54,322 bases of DNA from Planctomycetales bacterium (GTDB lineage Bacteria; Planctomycetota; Phycisphaerae; SM23-33), in NCBI GenBank assembly GCA_030612725.1, contig JAUWNJ010000020.1, forward strand, positions 1 to 54,322, in the 5' to 3' direction. Positions 16,423 through 24,239 of this stretch are shown here, piece after piece. The notes below the pieces were generated by a model that searched no databases, was not told where the DNA came from, and saw only the letters and a program-made list of their open reading frames with translations. The translations under genes were made by a program, and so were the position numbers. Numbering within the stretch: position 1 is the first letter of the stretch; every line of letters starts with the position of its first letter.

Positions 16423-16470
16423 CGAAGTTCGCTTGCCTTGATACTCATTAAATACTCCTATTGAAAGTTA
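16423..16470 (-). repeat. Duplicated efp 5' segment, second copy
   Basis: This copy of the efp start region, including its ribosome site, lies upstream of the HEAT-repeat gene and in frame with it. It encodes MSIKASELRRGM against MSIKASELRKGM in efp. It is the right-hand partner of 13979-14026. Confidence 0.85.
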
Positions 16471-16544
16471 CATCCAAATTGCCCAAGTTTATCCCCCAGG
16501 ACGGACTTTTGCAATGGTTCCAACTGATTATCGGATGTGGGATT

Positions 16545-16658
16545 GGGTGGCACCTTCAACCGGAGCGAAGCGGAGGTTGTGGGTGCTTTACGCCATTGGT
16601 TATCCAGCACCTACAAGCTTCGCTTCACTTCGTTTCGCTACGCTTGAAGGTGCCACCC
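16545..16658. mobile_element. 114-bp MITE-like inverted-repeat element, copy 1
   Basis: This element begins GGGTGGCACCTTCAA and ends with its exact complement TTGAAGGTGCCACCC. The inner parts are also mostly self-complementary (GAGCGAAGCGGAGG against CTTCGTTTCGC). A second copy of the same length, 114 bases, is at 46609-46722. The ends are identical and the centre differs. No gene is inside. It sits between the efp relic and the pyk stop. Confidence 0.75.
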
Positions 16659-16682
16659 ATCGTGGCGCCAAGCGTTGGTTTG

Positions 16683-18173
16683 TTACAGCGTATGGACGAC
16701 GAGTGTGTTTATTGTTCCGGCTTTGCGGAGCGGTCTGCCTGATACTACGGCGATTTTGTCGCCCTTGCGTGCCCATCGGAGTCGGCGGATTTCCCTGGCG
16801 GCTACGGGTAGAATCTCGCGTGTGTGCTCGAACATTTTGACCCGTCGGGCGCATACGCCGTACGACAGGCACGCCTGTTGCATAGCCCTTTCCGACGGCG
16901 TCAATGCCAGTATCGGCACGGGAAGGCGCATCTTCGACAAGGCCCGCGCAGTGTTGCCGCTAAGCGTGAATGTAACGACAGCGCGAACGGTTTCGCTGGT
17001 GACCAGTGCGTGGGTGGCGCGGGCGATGGCCAGAAGGTCGTCGGGTATCCGGTCGCCGGCGCGCCTGGACTTCCGCCCATGCCCAGATTCGTCCAGTTCA
17101 GACAATGCCTGCTTGAAATGCCGACGCATCCGCCGGTCACTGCGGACCTCGTCGAGGTATCGCTCGGTCCGGCTGGCGATACTGTTCATCATTCGGACCG
17201 CTCTTTCGGGATATTTACCGATGGCTGTCTCGCCCGAGAGCATCACGGCGTCGGTCCCGTCGAGGATGGCGTTGGCGACGTCGGAGACCTCCGCGCGGGT
17301 GGGGATTGGGTTGTCGGTCATCGTTTCGAGCATTTGAGTGGCGATGATGCAGGATTTACCCGTCTCGGCGCACAGACGGGCCAGACGCTTCTGCACCAGC
17401 GGAACTTCCGGAAGGGACATTTCGACGCCCATATCGCCGCGCGCGACGAGGATACCGTCGGCAGCGGCGATAATCGCGTCGATATTCTTGACGGCCTGGG
17501 GCTTTTCAATTTTTGCGACGATCCTGGCTTCGCTTCCTGCGCCGACGAGAATCTTTCGCAGTGCTTTTACATCGGCTGACTTCTGTACGAACGACAGTGC
17601 GACGTAGTCGAAATCCCGCTGGGCGATCCATTTCGCGTCGGCTCGGTCTTTTTGGGTCAGGGCTGACAGCGCAAGGTTTGTTTTTGGCAGGTTGATGCCT
17701 TTGCCGCTGGAAAGTATCCCGCCGGTAACGACCCGGCAGAGGATTTTATCCCCTTTCGCCGAAGCGGAGCGGATTATTTCCAGTTCGATTTTACCGTCGT
17801 CGAGGCGGATTTTCTGGCCTTTGCGGACCCGGTCGATGAGTTCGGGAAGGGTAGTGCTTATCCGTTTGGCGTTGCCGACGACCGGCTTGCGCTGGATGAT
17901 TATTTCCGCGCCTTTTTCCAGAAGTGCTCCACCGTCGCAGACCTTACCGACGCGGATTTTAGGCCCGCACAGGTCGGCTATGACTGCCAAGGGTTCGCCG
18001 AGGTCGTTCGATACCCGGCGGATGTTTTTCAATATCTGTTCGTGTTCATCCAGCGTACCGTGGGAAAAGTTAATCCGGAACACATCCACGCCGGCCTTGA
18101 CCAGTTTGGTCAATATCGGAACGTCCCTGCTGGCCGGTCCTACAGTCGCGACAATCTTGGTCTTAATCATCAT
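16683..18173 (-). CDS. pyk: Pyruvate kinase
   Basis: This 496-residue pyruvate kinase transfers phosphate from phosphoenolpyruvate to ADP in the last step of glycolysis. The catalytic barrel carries RINFSHG (33-39), the substrate-binding [10 protein letters not shown] (221-230) with its Lys, the metal/phosphate motif [13 protein letters not shown] (244-256), and [12 protein letters not shown]-terminal regulatory domain follows. The ATG pair at 18173/18170 is preceded by AAAGGACAGG, and an earlier in-frame ATG at 18239 lacks one. Its last 139 bases are duplicated at 14075-14213. Confidence 0.95.
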   Translation of the reverse strand: MMIKTKIVATVGPASRDVPILTKLVKAGVDVFRINFSHGTLDEHEQILKNIRRVSNDLGEPLAVIADLCGPKIRVGKVCDGGALLEKGAEIIIQRKPVVGNAKRISTTLPELIDRVRKGQKIRLDDGKIELEIIRSASAKGDKILCRVVTGGILSSGKGINLPKTNLALSALTQKDRADAKWIAQRDFDYVALSFVQKSADVKALRKILVGAGSEARIVAKIEKPQAVKNIDAIIAAADGILVARGDMGVEMSLPEVPLVQKRLARLCAETGKSCIIATQMLETMTDNPIPTRAEVSDVANAILDGTDAVMLSGETAIGKYPERAVRMMNSIASRTERYLDEVRSDRRMRRHFKQALSELDESGHGRKSRRAGDRIPDDLLAIARATHALVTSETVRAVVTFTLSGNTARALSKMRLPVPILALTPSERAMQQACLSYGVCARRVKMFEHTREILPVAAREIRRLRWARKGDKIAVVSGRPLRKAGTINTLVVHTL

Positions 18174-18370
18174 GGTTATGCCTGTCCTTTTATTCGTCGT
18201 TTGTCCTTTACCTACTAATCGGCAGAGAAGGGGAGTCATCTACAGTTGGGGGGAGTGGATAAACTGGGTCGGAGTCCCGTCAAAGGCGGATAAATTTCGC
18301 GCCGGCCTCTCCTTTTGCGACTTTGGCGCATCATTATTTCGAATTCATTTCGGGATTACCTGGACAATCA

Positions 18371-18398
18371 TTGCAGCGGCGGGGGATTGGAATATAAT
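18371..18398 (+). promoter_or_regulatory. Orphan sigma-70 promoter left of the IS200-like element
   Basis: TTGCAG (18371-18376), a 16-base spacer and TATAAT (18393-18398) point rightward. The IS200-like element begins 24 bases further on, so no original gene follows. The promoter may now drive the transposase. The rest of the 18174-18421 gap shows no gene. Confidence 0.45.
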
Positions 18399-18421
18399 TA
18401 TCGCTCGATAAGAATAGGGGC

Positions 18422-19072
18422 ATTCTGTAAACATGTTAGCCCACGGCGGAAGCCGTGGGTAGAAGGTTGATTTCAATACAATTCAGCCCCTTCAGGGGCG
18501 GCACAAGAAAGGGCGACGATAATGAGTCACGCATACACCAAATTATTGAGCCACTGTGTCTTCAGCACCAAGGACAGGCGTCCATTGTTGAAAGGTTCGG
18601 TATCGGAAAAGATCAACGCCTACATGGCCGGTATCGCCCGCAATCACGATATGCATCTGGTGCGGGCTGGCGGAACTGCCGATCATCGGCACTTACTGTT
18701 GGATCTGAAACCCACTACCAATGTCTGCGACGCGATTCGTGTGATAAAGGCAAATTCATCAAAATGGCTTCACGAGACATTCCCGGAAGTCGGCGGATTT
18801 GGTTGGCAGACCGGTTATGCAGCCTTTTCCGTCAGCGAATCCGCGCGGGCGAAGGTAATCGCTTACATAGACGGGCAAGAGCAGCATCATCGAAAGATGA
18901 CATTCGAAGAAGAGTTAATGGCGCTGCTTGATCGTCATGGAATCTCTCATGATGCCATCCAGGTAAGACGGTAAATTGTGTCGCCCCTGAAGGGGCTGAT
19001 TTGCGTGTTGGGTGATCTTTTTCCCACGGCTCCCGCCGTGGGCTAGCATGTTTCGCCCTTCGGGCTTACAGA
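18422..19072 (+). mobile_element. IS200/IS605-like insertion sequence (651 bp)
   Basis: The element holds one Y1 transposase between structured ends. The left end has hairpins at 18440-18459 (CCCACGGC stem) and 18486-18499 (GCCCC stem). The right end has hairpins at 18983-18996 (GCCCC stem) and 19023-19042 (CCCACGGC stem), plus a short GCCC stem near 19054. The boundaries are inferred from the shared outer limits of the related solo element at 19124-19322. The common 5' end is ATTCTGTRAACATGTTAGCC and the common 3' end is CGGGCTTACAGA. No target duplication is visible, as expected for this single-strand transposing class. Confidence 0.8.
18522..18974 (+). CDS. tnpA: IS200-like Y1 (tyrosine, HUH-type) transposase
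   Basis: This 150-residue single-domain transposase is of the Y1_Tnp family, which cuts and joins single-stranded DNA at hairpin ends. The His-x-His metal site is HRH at 55-57 (ADHRHLLLDL), where Arg stands in the position that is usually hydrophobic. The expected nucleophile is Y115 in VIAYIDGQEQHHRKM. Other conserved parts are FSTKDRRPLL and KANSSKWLHE. Length fits the family (about 150). The start is preceded by AAAGGG about 10 bases upstream. There is no TnpB partner. The frame is intact, so the element may be active. Confidence 0.9.
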   Translation: MSHAYTKLLSHCVFSTKDRRPLLKGSVSEKINAYMAGIARNHDMHLVRAGGTADHRHLLLDLKPTTNVCDAIRVIKANSSKWLHETFPEVGGFGWQTGYAAFSVSESARAKVIAYIDGQEQHHRKMTFEEELMALLDRHGISHDAIQVRR

Positions 19073-19123
19073 GTAAGGTATAGAACCATTGGTTGCTGTA
19101 ACACGGCGGAAGAGAGTCGGGAT

Positions 19124-19322
19124 ATTCTGTGAACATGTTAGCCCACGGCGGGAGCCGTGGGTGAGAGATGGGTTTCGAATATGATCCAGCCCCTTTAGGG
19201 GCAACACAGGTTGTTGTCGGGTAAATTGTGTCGCCCTTGAAGGGGCTGATTTGCGTGTTGGGTGATCTTTTTCCCACGGCTCCCGCCGTGGGCTAGCATG
19301 TTTCGCCCTTCGGGCTTACAGA
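19124..19322. mobile_element. Solo, transposase-less derivative of the IS200-like element (199 bp)
   Basis: This element has the same left end (hairpin at about 19142-19161, then the GCCCC stem) joined directly to the same right end. Positions 19221-19322 match 18971-19072 with one visible difference. It lacks the transposase gene and sits only 51 bases from the full element, so it is a MITE/PATE-type derivative that could be moved in trans. Confidence 0.85.
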
Positions 19323-19338
19323 CCAATACAACTGCGAA

Positions 19339-21120
19339 TCAGGGGGATTTGACCAGGGCTTCCAGCATTTTCCCGTGTTCGGTTTGGAGAGTTTGGCGAG
19401 GCCGGCCTGAGTCGATGTGGTCCCAGGGTAGTAATTCATCAATGCCGCGTTCACGGTGGGCGTAGAAGGCTGGGTCGATGCCGGTCTGCTCGAACGCCCG
19501 TTCCCATTTTTCGTAATCGAAATGTTCGCTCCATGCGTCGAATCGCGCGGCGTTTCGCCAGGCGGCCTCGATTGCGTCAGCCACCCGCCGGTCGCCGCGG
19601 GCGATTACCGTCTCAAGGATGCTCCGCTCGATGCGGTGAAATTTGAACTGCACAGGCGACCGTCGGGCCAGGTCGCGCAGGCGGTTGCGGACGAACCAGA
19701 AATAATCCGCATCGCGCATGGCCGAAAACTGCATCGGCGTGTGCGGGCGCGGCACCAACCAGGAGACAGCGGCGTTGATGTTGCCGCGATGCCCATCGAC
19801 TTCGCGTCGCGTGTCCGACAGTCGGCGGCAGAGGCTGAAGATTGCGTCAATGTCAGCCTCAGTTTCGCCCGGCAGTCCCGCGAGGAAATAAACCTTCACG
19901 CTGCGGAAGCCCGCGCTCCAGGCGGCGCGTACGCCGTCGAGCATGGCTTCGTCGGTGATGTTCTTTCGGATTGCCCGGCGGAGGCGTTCGCTGCCGGCTT
20001 CGGCGGCGATGGTCAGTCCGCCCTTGCGCACCTTGCTGGTGAGTTTCGGTATCAAAGCCAGTTGACTGTCAACGCGCAGCGAAGGCAGCGAGATCGAGAT
20101 GTTACGCGGGGCGAATTCGGCGTTCATACGTTCAATAAGTTCGCTGAATTGCGGATAGTCGCTCGTCGATAGGCTAAGCAGCGAGATTTCGCGGTAGCCT
20201 GTGGCGGCGACTGCCCGGCGGGCGGTATCGAGGATTTTCTCGACGCTTCGCCATCGCACGGGCTTTCGCGTCCCGCCGACCTGGCAGAACCGACAGCCAT
20301 GGGGGCAGCCTCGCATAATTTCGATGGTTATGCGGTCGTGAACGGCTTCGGAGAGCGGAACCAGCGGGGCGGTTATCGCCGGTGAGTCCGACAGGTTCGC
20401 AAGGCGTGCGCGGGCGATTCGGCTCGGCAGGCCGTCGCGCGTCGGCTTAAGCGAGGCCAGCGTACCGTCGATGTTGTAAGCGGGCTGATAGAAGCGGGGG
20501 GCATAGACAGCGGAAATAGTCCTGCCTGCCCGGAGGATTATATCCTCCCTTCTGTCCCCGTCGCGTTTGGCTTGGCGGACGAGTTCAATCAGGGCAGTGA
20601 GCGTTTCTTCCCCGTCTCCGATGCAGAACAGGTCGATGAACGGCGCCATCGGTTCGGGCGCGTCAGCCATTGAGTCGCCGGCGATGATTATCGGGTCGTC
20701 GTCGCAGCGGCAGGATGAGCGTAGCGGAATGCCCGCAAGGTCCAGCATTGTCAGCACGTTCGTTACGCATCCTTCGCTGGTCAGCGAGAAGCCGACGATG
20801 TCGAAATCGGCCAATGCCCGTCGGCTTTCCCATCCGAAGAGGGGGATTTTTTCCGCCCGCATTATTTCTTCAGCGTCGGGCATGGGGCAGTAGGTTCGGT
20901 CGCATGCGACGCCGGGTAAGTTATTGGCGACGTTATAGAGCACCTTGTTGCCAAGGTGTCCGATACCGAGGGTGTATGCGTCCGGGTACGCAAGCGCGAC
21001 GGTCACCTCGGCGGCATCGACGTCCGGGCGCAGGGCGTTCGTCTCCAGACCGATGTACTGCGCCGGCTGACGGACGCGCCCCAGCAGGCGAGCGCTGATT
21101 GTCTCGGAAACATTTCGCAT
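19339..21120 (-). CDS. B12-binding/radical SAM protein (TIGR03960-like)
   Basis: This 593-residue protein has a B12-binding-like N-terminal domain (about 35-200; [20 protein letters not shown]) and a radical SAM core. The iron-sulfur motif is C272-x3-C276-x2-C279 ([14 protein letters not shown]). [30 protein letters not shown] and [13 protein letters not shown] are typical of this uncharacterised family, which is often encoded near ribosome or tRNA-modification genes or fused to a TIGR03936 domain. That C-terminal partner domain is not fused here. The start at 21120 has only a weak GAAGAAG upstream. It is divergent from yjbQ, with 57 bases between. Confidence 0.85.
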   Translation of the reverse strand: MRNVSETISARLLGRVRQPAQYIGLETNALRPDVDAAEVTVALAYPDAYTLGIGHLGNKVLYNVANNLPGVACDRTYCPMPDAEEIMRAEKIPLFGWESRRALADFDIVGFSLTSEGCVTNVLTMLDLAGIPLRSSCRCDDDPIIIAGDSMADAPEPMAPFIDLFCIGDGEETLTALIELVRQAKRDGDRREDIILRAGRTISAVYAPRFYQPAYNIDGTLASLKPTRDGLPSRIARARLANLSDSPAITAPLVPLSEAVHDRITIEIMRGCPHGCRFCQVGGTRKPVRWRSVEKILDTARRAVAATGYREISLLSLSTSDYPQFSELIERMNAEFAPRNISISLPSLRVDSQLALIPKLTSKVRKGGLTIAAEAGSERLRRAIRKNITDEAMLDGVRAAWSAGFRSVKVYFLAGLPGETEADIDAIFSLCRRLSDTRREVDGHRGNINAAVSWLVPRPHTPMQFSAMRDADYFWFVRNRLRDLARRSPVQFKFHRIERSILETVIARGDRRVADAIEAAWRNAARFDAWSEHFDYEKWERAFEQTGIDPAFYAHRERGIDELLPWDHIDSGRPRQTLQTEHGKMLEALVKSP

Positions 21121-21177
21121 CGGCTTCTTCACGCTGTTATGATAGAACCTGAAGAGTCCGGGCGAAAGGGTCAGGCG

Positions 21178-21591
21178 ATGAAATCGAAAACCGAGTACCT
21201 CACCTTTGATACGAAGAAGCATCGCGAGTACATCAATATCACTGATCGTGTCGCCGAGGTGGTGGATGAATCGGGAATTGCCGAGGGGATGGTGCTCGTA
21301 TCGGCTATGCACATCACCGCCGGCGTGTTCGTCAACGACGCCGAGAGCGGGTTACTGGCCGATATTGACGATTGGCTTGAGGCCTTGGCTCCGTTTCGTA
21401 AGGATTACCGACATCATCGCACGGGTGAGACCAACGGCGACTCGCACCTGAAAAATCTCCTGGTTCATCACGAGGTGATTGTTCCGATTACCGAAGGCGG
21501 GCTTGACCTCGGCCCGTGGCAGCAGATATTCTACGCTGAGTTTGACGGCCAAAGGCCCAAGAGGCTGGTGATTAAAGCGATAGGGGAATAA
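21178..21591 (+). CDS. yjbQ: YjbQ / UPF0047 family protein
   Basis: This 137-residue member of the YjbQ family is a small trimeric protein with weak thiamine-phosphate synthase activity reported for some members. The family signature is visible as [20 protein letters not shown] and [26 protein letters not shown] also matches. The ATG at 21178 has AAAGGG upstream. It is followed 2 bases later by the zinc-ribbon gene, so the two are probably co-transcribed. Confidence 0.88.
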   Translation: MKSKTEYLTFDTKKHREYINITDRVAEVVDESGIAEGMVLVSAMHITAGVFVNDAESGLLADIDDWLEALAPFRKDYRHHRTGETNGDSHLKNLLVHHEVIVPITEGGLDLGPWQQIFYAEFDGQRPKRLVIKAIGE

Positions 21592-21593
21592 AG

Positions 21594-22091
21594 ATGACTA
21601 TCACGTTCAAGTGTGAGCATTGCGGCAAGAAGATAGAGGCTCTGGATTCTCTCGGAGGTCAGCGGGGTAAATGTCCTTACTGTAAGCAGTCCAATTATAT
21701 CCCTACGTCGGTTACAGACGACGATCTTATCCCTTTTGCGCCCGAGTACGCCGAGTCCGAACAACGAAGCCGGGATGAGCAGAGTCAGGAACGGATTCTT
21801 ATTGCCGCGATGGATACCGTCGAAGGGATGGATGTACCACTGGAGCACCGCGACGAAGTCAGCGCCGAAGACCTCTACCACCTTGTGGTCAATTACTGCC
21901 TGGACCTGTCCGGCAGCAAACTTGAACAGGCCGAGGACCATCTGGCGAGGTTGCAGAGATTTCCTCATTCTGCCGCAACGGCGGTGGAGGATTTTATCTC
22001 CGGAAAGGCCATCGAACCGGCGCTGGACGGGATACCGGCGAAACTCCTCCAAAGCTTCCTCATCCGGTTGCGCGACGCCCTGAAAAGATGA
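21594..22091 (+). CDS. Small zinc-ribbon protein of planctomycete type
   Basis: This 165-residue protein has an N-terminal zinc ribbon with two Cys pairs (CEHCGKK at about 7-13 and CPYCKQS at about 28-34). A helical C-terminal half follows (about 80-165) without a recognised domain. The spacing between pairs and the GGQRGKCPYC sequence are common in planctomycete proteins that carry one such ribbon at the N-terminus. It is likely a DNA- or protein-binding accessory factor. Coupled to yjbQ by a 2-base gap. Confidence 0.7.
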   Translation: MTITFKCEHCGKKIEALDSLGGQRGKCPYCKQSNYIPTSVTDDDLIPFAPEYAESEQRSRDEQSQERILIAAMDTVEGMDVPLEHRDEVSAEDLYHLVVNYCLDLSGSKLEQAEDHLARLQRFPHSAATAVEDFISGKAIEPALDGIPAKLLQSFLIRLRDALKR

Positions 22092-22281
22092 ACTATTTAC
22101 GGTTTTTCACCGCCCCGCAAGGGACGCCCCCAAGGAGCGCTTGCCGCCCCAAGGGACAGAGTATCGCAGGCTTATACCTGGATAAATATCTTCACCGGTT
22201 GTAGTTTTTCGCCGGCAGCGACACTCGCACTGCTGATGTGCGGCGGATGCGCAGCGATTATAAAACGCCGGAGACGTTCGA

Positions 22282-22665
22282 CTATCGGGCAATCCCGCGA
22301 AAGAACCCTGCTATCTGGTCCTTATTGGTTTGTCCTTTTGCCACGGTCAGAGTGACGGCTTCAAGTCCTTCCTCGTCGGCCTCCAGTTCGATGTCGTTCA
22401 TAGCCATGAATACAATTGCTGCGACCGCTCCCGTTCGCTTGTTACCGTCAAGAAACGGGTGGTTCTGCACGATGTGAAACAGATAGGCTGCTGCCATCTC
22501 GAAGATGTCCCGGTGGAGAAACTCTCCACCAAAACTCGCCTGGGGCATCGCAATAGCAGACTGAAGTAGCCCCACGTCCCGGATTCCCATCTCGCCGCCA
22601 TACCGTTCGACCTGATCGCAATGGATGGCAAGAACGTCGTCGATGTGCAGGAAATCAATAAGCAT
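22282..22665 (-). CDS. doc: Doc-type Fic toxin
   Basis: This 127-residue death-on-curing (Doc) protein is of the Fic fold. The active-site loop HPFLDGNKRTG (69-79) matches the HxFx(D/N)GNKR Fic motif. In P1 Doc this loop phosphorylates EF-Tu. MGIRDVGLLQSAIAMPQASFGG is the typical Doc N-terminal region. It lies 3 bases after an AbrB-type antitoxin on the same strand, so the pair is a toxin-antitoxin operon. The frame and motif are intact. Confidence 0.92.
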   Translation of the reverse strand: MLIDFLHIDDVLAIHCDQVERYGGEMGIRDVGLLQSAIAMPQASFGGEFLHRDIFEMAAAYLFHIVQNHPFLDGNKRTGAVAAIVFMAMNDIELEADEEGLEAVTLTVAKGQTNKDQIAGFFRGIAR

Positions 22666-22668
22666 GAA

Positions 22669-22896
22669 TTACTTCGCCAGGTTCTTTAACGCCCCCCCGA
22701 ACTTGCGATTGGTGCCATTGAGGGCTTTATTGAACTTTGCCTTGCGCTTGGCGTCGCGGACGGGTGAAAGCACCAGCACCTGGCCGTCCGTGGTGATCTC
22801 CAGCGGGGTCTCCGGCGTGATCTTCAACAGTTCCAGAACCGGCTTGTCAATGACAAGGGCGTAACTGTTGCCGTGTTTTGTGAGCGTCTTGACCAT
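22669..22896 (-). CDS. AbrB/SpoVT-type antitoxin
   Basis: This 75-residue swapped-hairpin AbrB-like DNA-binding protein begins MVKTLTKHGNSYALVIDKPV and contains ITPETPLEITTDGQVLVLSP. These are typical of the MazE/AbrB antitoxins that pair with Doc toxins in many bacteria in place of Phd. The basic C-terminal tail (AKRKAKFNKAL) probably contacts the toxin. The upstream region holds three phased GTATAT boxes on the promoter, consistent with autoregulation. Confidence 0.88.
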   Translation of the reverse strand: MVKTLTKHGNSYALVIDKPVLELLKITPETPLEITTDGQVLVLSPVRDAKRKAKFNKALNGTNRKFGGALKNLAK

Positions 22897-22913
22897 AATG
22901 TCATTCCTCTATC

Positions 22914-22952
22914 GTATATACATAGTATATCCACTGTATATACATCGGTCAA
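22914..22952 (-). promoter_or_regulatory. Promoter/operator of the Doc-AbrB module
   Basis: On the minus strand TTGACC (22952-22947), a 17-base spacer and TATACT (22929-22924) form a good sigma-70 promoter. Three GTATAT boxes start at 22914, 22925 and 22936, exactly 11 bases apart. The outer two are the full palindrome GTATATAC. They overlap the spacer, the -10 box and the start region, as expected for an autoregulated antitoxin. Confidence 0.75.
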
Positions 22953-23003
22953 GAGTTATTTGGGGCTTGAGCCACTTTTAAATCGCAAATGGTTCCGAGA
23001 ATC

Positions 23004-23885
23004 TTATGTCCCGATGAAAACCTTTTCCGGTTGAAGTTTTTCGCCGGCTTGGTCAGGCCTCAACAAACCGATTAAACTCCCTCCCGTATCGACAGCGCCG
23101 AGCAGTTTTTCGCCGCTGCCGGGTTTTCCGGGTAAGTCAATTGCCCTGCCATGAGCCAATTCGCGCACCTGCTCGTCGGTAACGGTTATCCTGATTTCGG
23201 GCGGTAATGCCTCGATTGGATTGATGAGAAACTGTTCGATATTGTCGGCATTGATTTGGTCCGGCCCGACGGCGCGGTCGATACCGAAAGGTCCGACGGT
23301 TTCGCGGATGATTTTCTCGCAGTATCCGCCGACGCCCAGTTCGGCTCCGATGTCTCGCACGAGCGAGCGGATGTATGTCCCGCTGCCGCAACTGACCCTG
23401 AGCCGGAGGCGCGGATATTCATATTCGACAATTTCCATTGAATAAATGGTAACTTTTTTCGGCGCGAGGTCCGGCTTTTGCCCTGCCCGCGCCATTTTAT
23501 ACGCTCGCTGCCCGTTGACCTTCACAGCAGAGTATGCCGGTGGAACCTGCTCTATAACGCCGCTGAAATGTTGCACGACCTGTTCGACATGATTGGTCGA
23601 AGGCTGCGAGGTTACGGCGGTTTCGGTGATTTGTCCTTCGGCGTCGTCGGTGGTGCTGGTTGCGCCCAGGCGGGCCAGCGTGGTATATTGTTTAGACCAG
23701 GATTGTACCATATTCACCAGACGGGTTGCCTGACCCAGACAGACCACCAGTACGCCTTCTGCCAGCGGGTCGAGCGTACCGGCATGTCCGACCTTGACCT
23801 TTCGCCCGACACACCGCCGGACGTGGCGGATTATGTCGAAACTGCTCAAACCGTCCGGCTTCAAGATATTCAGGAATCCAAACAT
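23004..23885 (-). CDS. truB: tRNA pseudouridine(55) synthase
   Basis: This 293-residue TruB makes pseudouridine 55 in the T-loop of tRNA. The N-terminal GFLNILKPDGLSS matches the family's KPxGxTS start. The catalytic aspartate is D39 in VGHAGTLDPLAEGVL. CGSGTYIRSLVRDIGAELG is also typical. A C-terminal PUA-like part is present. The ATG at 23885 is chosen by family alignment. It has no clear ribosome site, and the inverted repeat arm ends near 23899, only 14 bases upstream. Confidence 0.95.
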   Translation of the reverse strand: MFGFLNILKPDGLSSFDIIRHVRRCVGRKVKVGHAGTLDPLAEGVLVVCLGQATRLVNMVQSWSKQYTTLARLGATSTTDDAEGQITETAVTSQPSTNHVEQVVQHFSGVIEQVPPAYSAVKVNGQRAYKMARAGQKPDLAPKKVTIYSMEIVEYEYPRLRLRVSCGSGTYIRSLVRDIGAELGVGGYCEKIIRETVGPFGIDRAVGPDQINADNIEQFLINPIEALPPEIRITVTDEQVRELAHGRAIDLPGKPGSGEKLLGAVDTGGSLIGLLRPDQAGEKLQPEKVFIGT

Positions 23886-23889
23886 TATA

Positions 23890-24092
23890 TGGCAATCAGC
23901 GTTCCACGTAGTGGTGCTACGCACAGCAGTCAGCGAACAGCAATCAGCAATCAGCAATCAGCAATCAGCAATCAGCAAAAGCACACAGAAAGAAAAAACG
24001 GATTAGCAATCAGCGTTCAGCAACTAACCACTATGGTTTTTTTGCTGTTCGCTGACTGCTGTGCGTAGCACCACTACGTGGAACGCTTAACG
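23890..24092. repeat. Compound heptamer-word element with perfect 44-bp inverted repeat
   Basis: A perfect 44-base inverted repeat (23899-23942 and 24043-24086) encloses five exact tandem copies of AATCAGC (23942-23976) and further RTTCAGC words. The outer arm sequence (CCACGTAGTGGTGCTACGCA) is itself partly palindromic and belongs to a different family from the AATCAGC core, so one element may be nested in another. It fills the 23886-24221 gap between two divergent genes, together with a nonamer run at 24132-24160. Confidence 0.85.
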
Positions 24093-24131
24093 CTTTAGCA
24101 TTTAGCAATCGTTATATTCTACCTCATTAGT

Positions 24132-24160
24132 TTCGTGTACTTCGTGTAATTTGTGGATTT
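24132..24160 (+). repeat. Nonamer-word repeat (TTCGTGTAC type)
   Basis: Three degenerate 9-base words (TTCGTGTAC, TTCGTGTAA, TTTGTGGAT) lie upstream of the HD-GYP gene. They are related in form to the run at 10231-10260. A TATAAT at 24170-24175 follows but lacks a well-placed -35 box. Confidence 0.5.
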
Positions 24161-24239
24161 TCTTTGCTATATAATTCAATACCGAATCGTATATTTCCGA
24201 TGGGTATAGTGGGCCGGTACCGTGCGGGTAAGCGAGGTT

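Noticed and set aside
16413-16448. A second EF-P gene suggested by MSIKASELRRGM
   Set aside because: Homology to efp ends after the first dozen codons; the rest is the HEAT-repeat gene.
23884-23892. A TATAAT-like box overlapping the truB start codon
   Set aside because: It would place the transcript start inside the coding sequence. The start codon is fixed by family alignment, so it is probably chance.
23942-23976. Five exact AATCAGC units as a possible CRISPR-like array
   Set aside because: The units are contiguous 7-base words with no spacers, so this is a simple tandem repeat inside an inverted repeat.
23886-24221. A riboswitch or structured leader RNA between truB and the HD-GYP gene
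   Set aside because: The structure is explained by the perfect inverted repeat and word repeats; no known riboswitch core was recognised.
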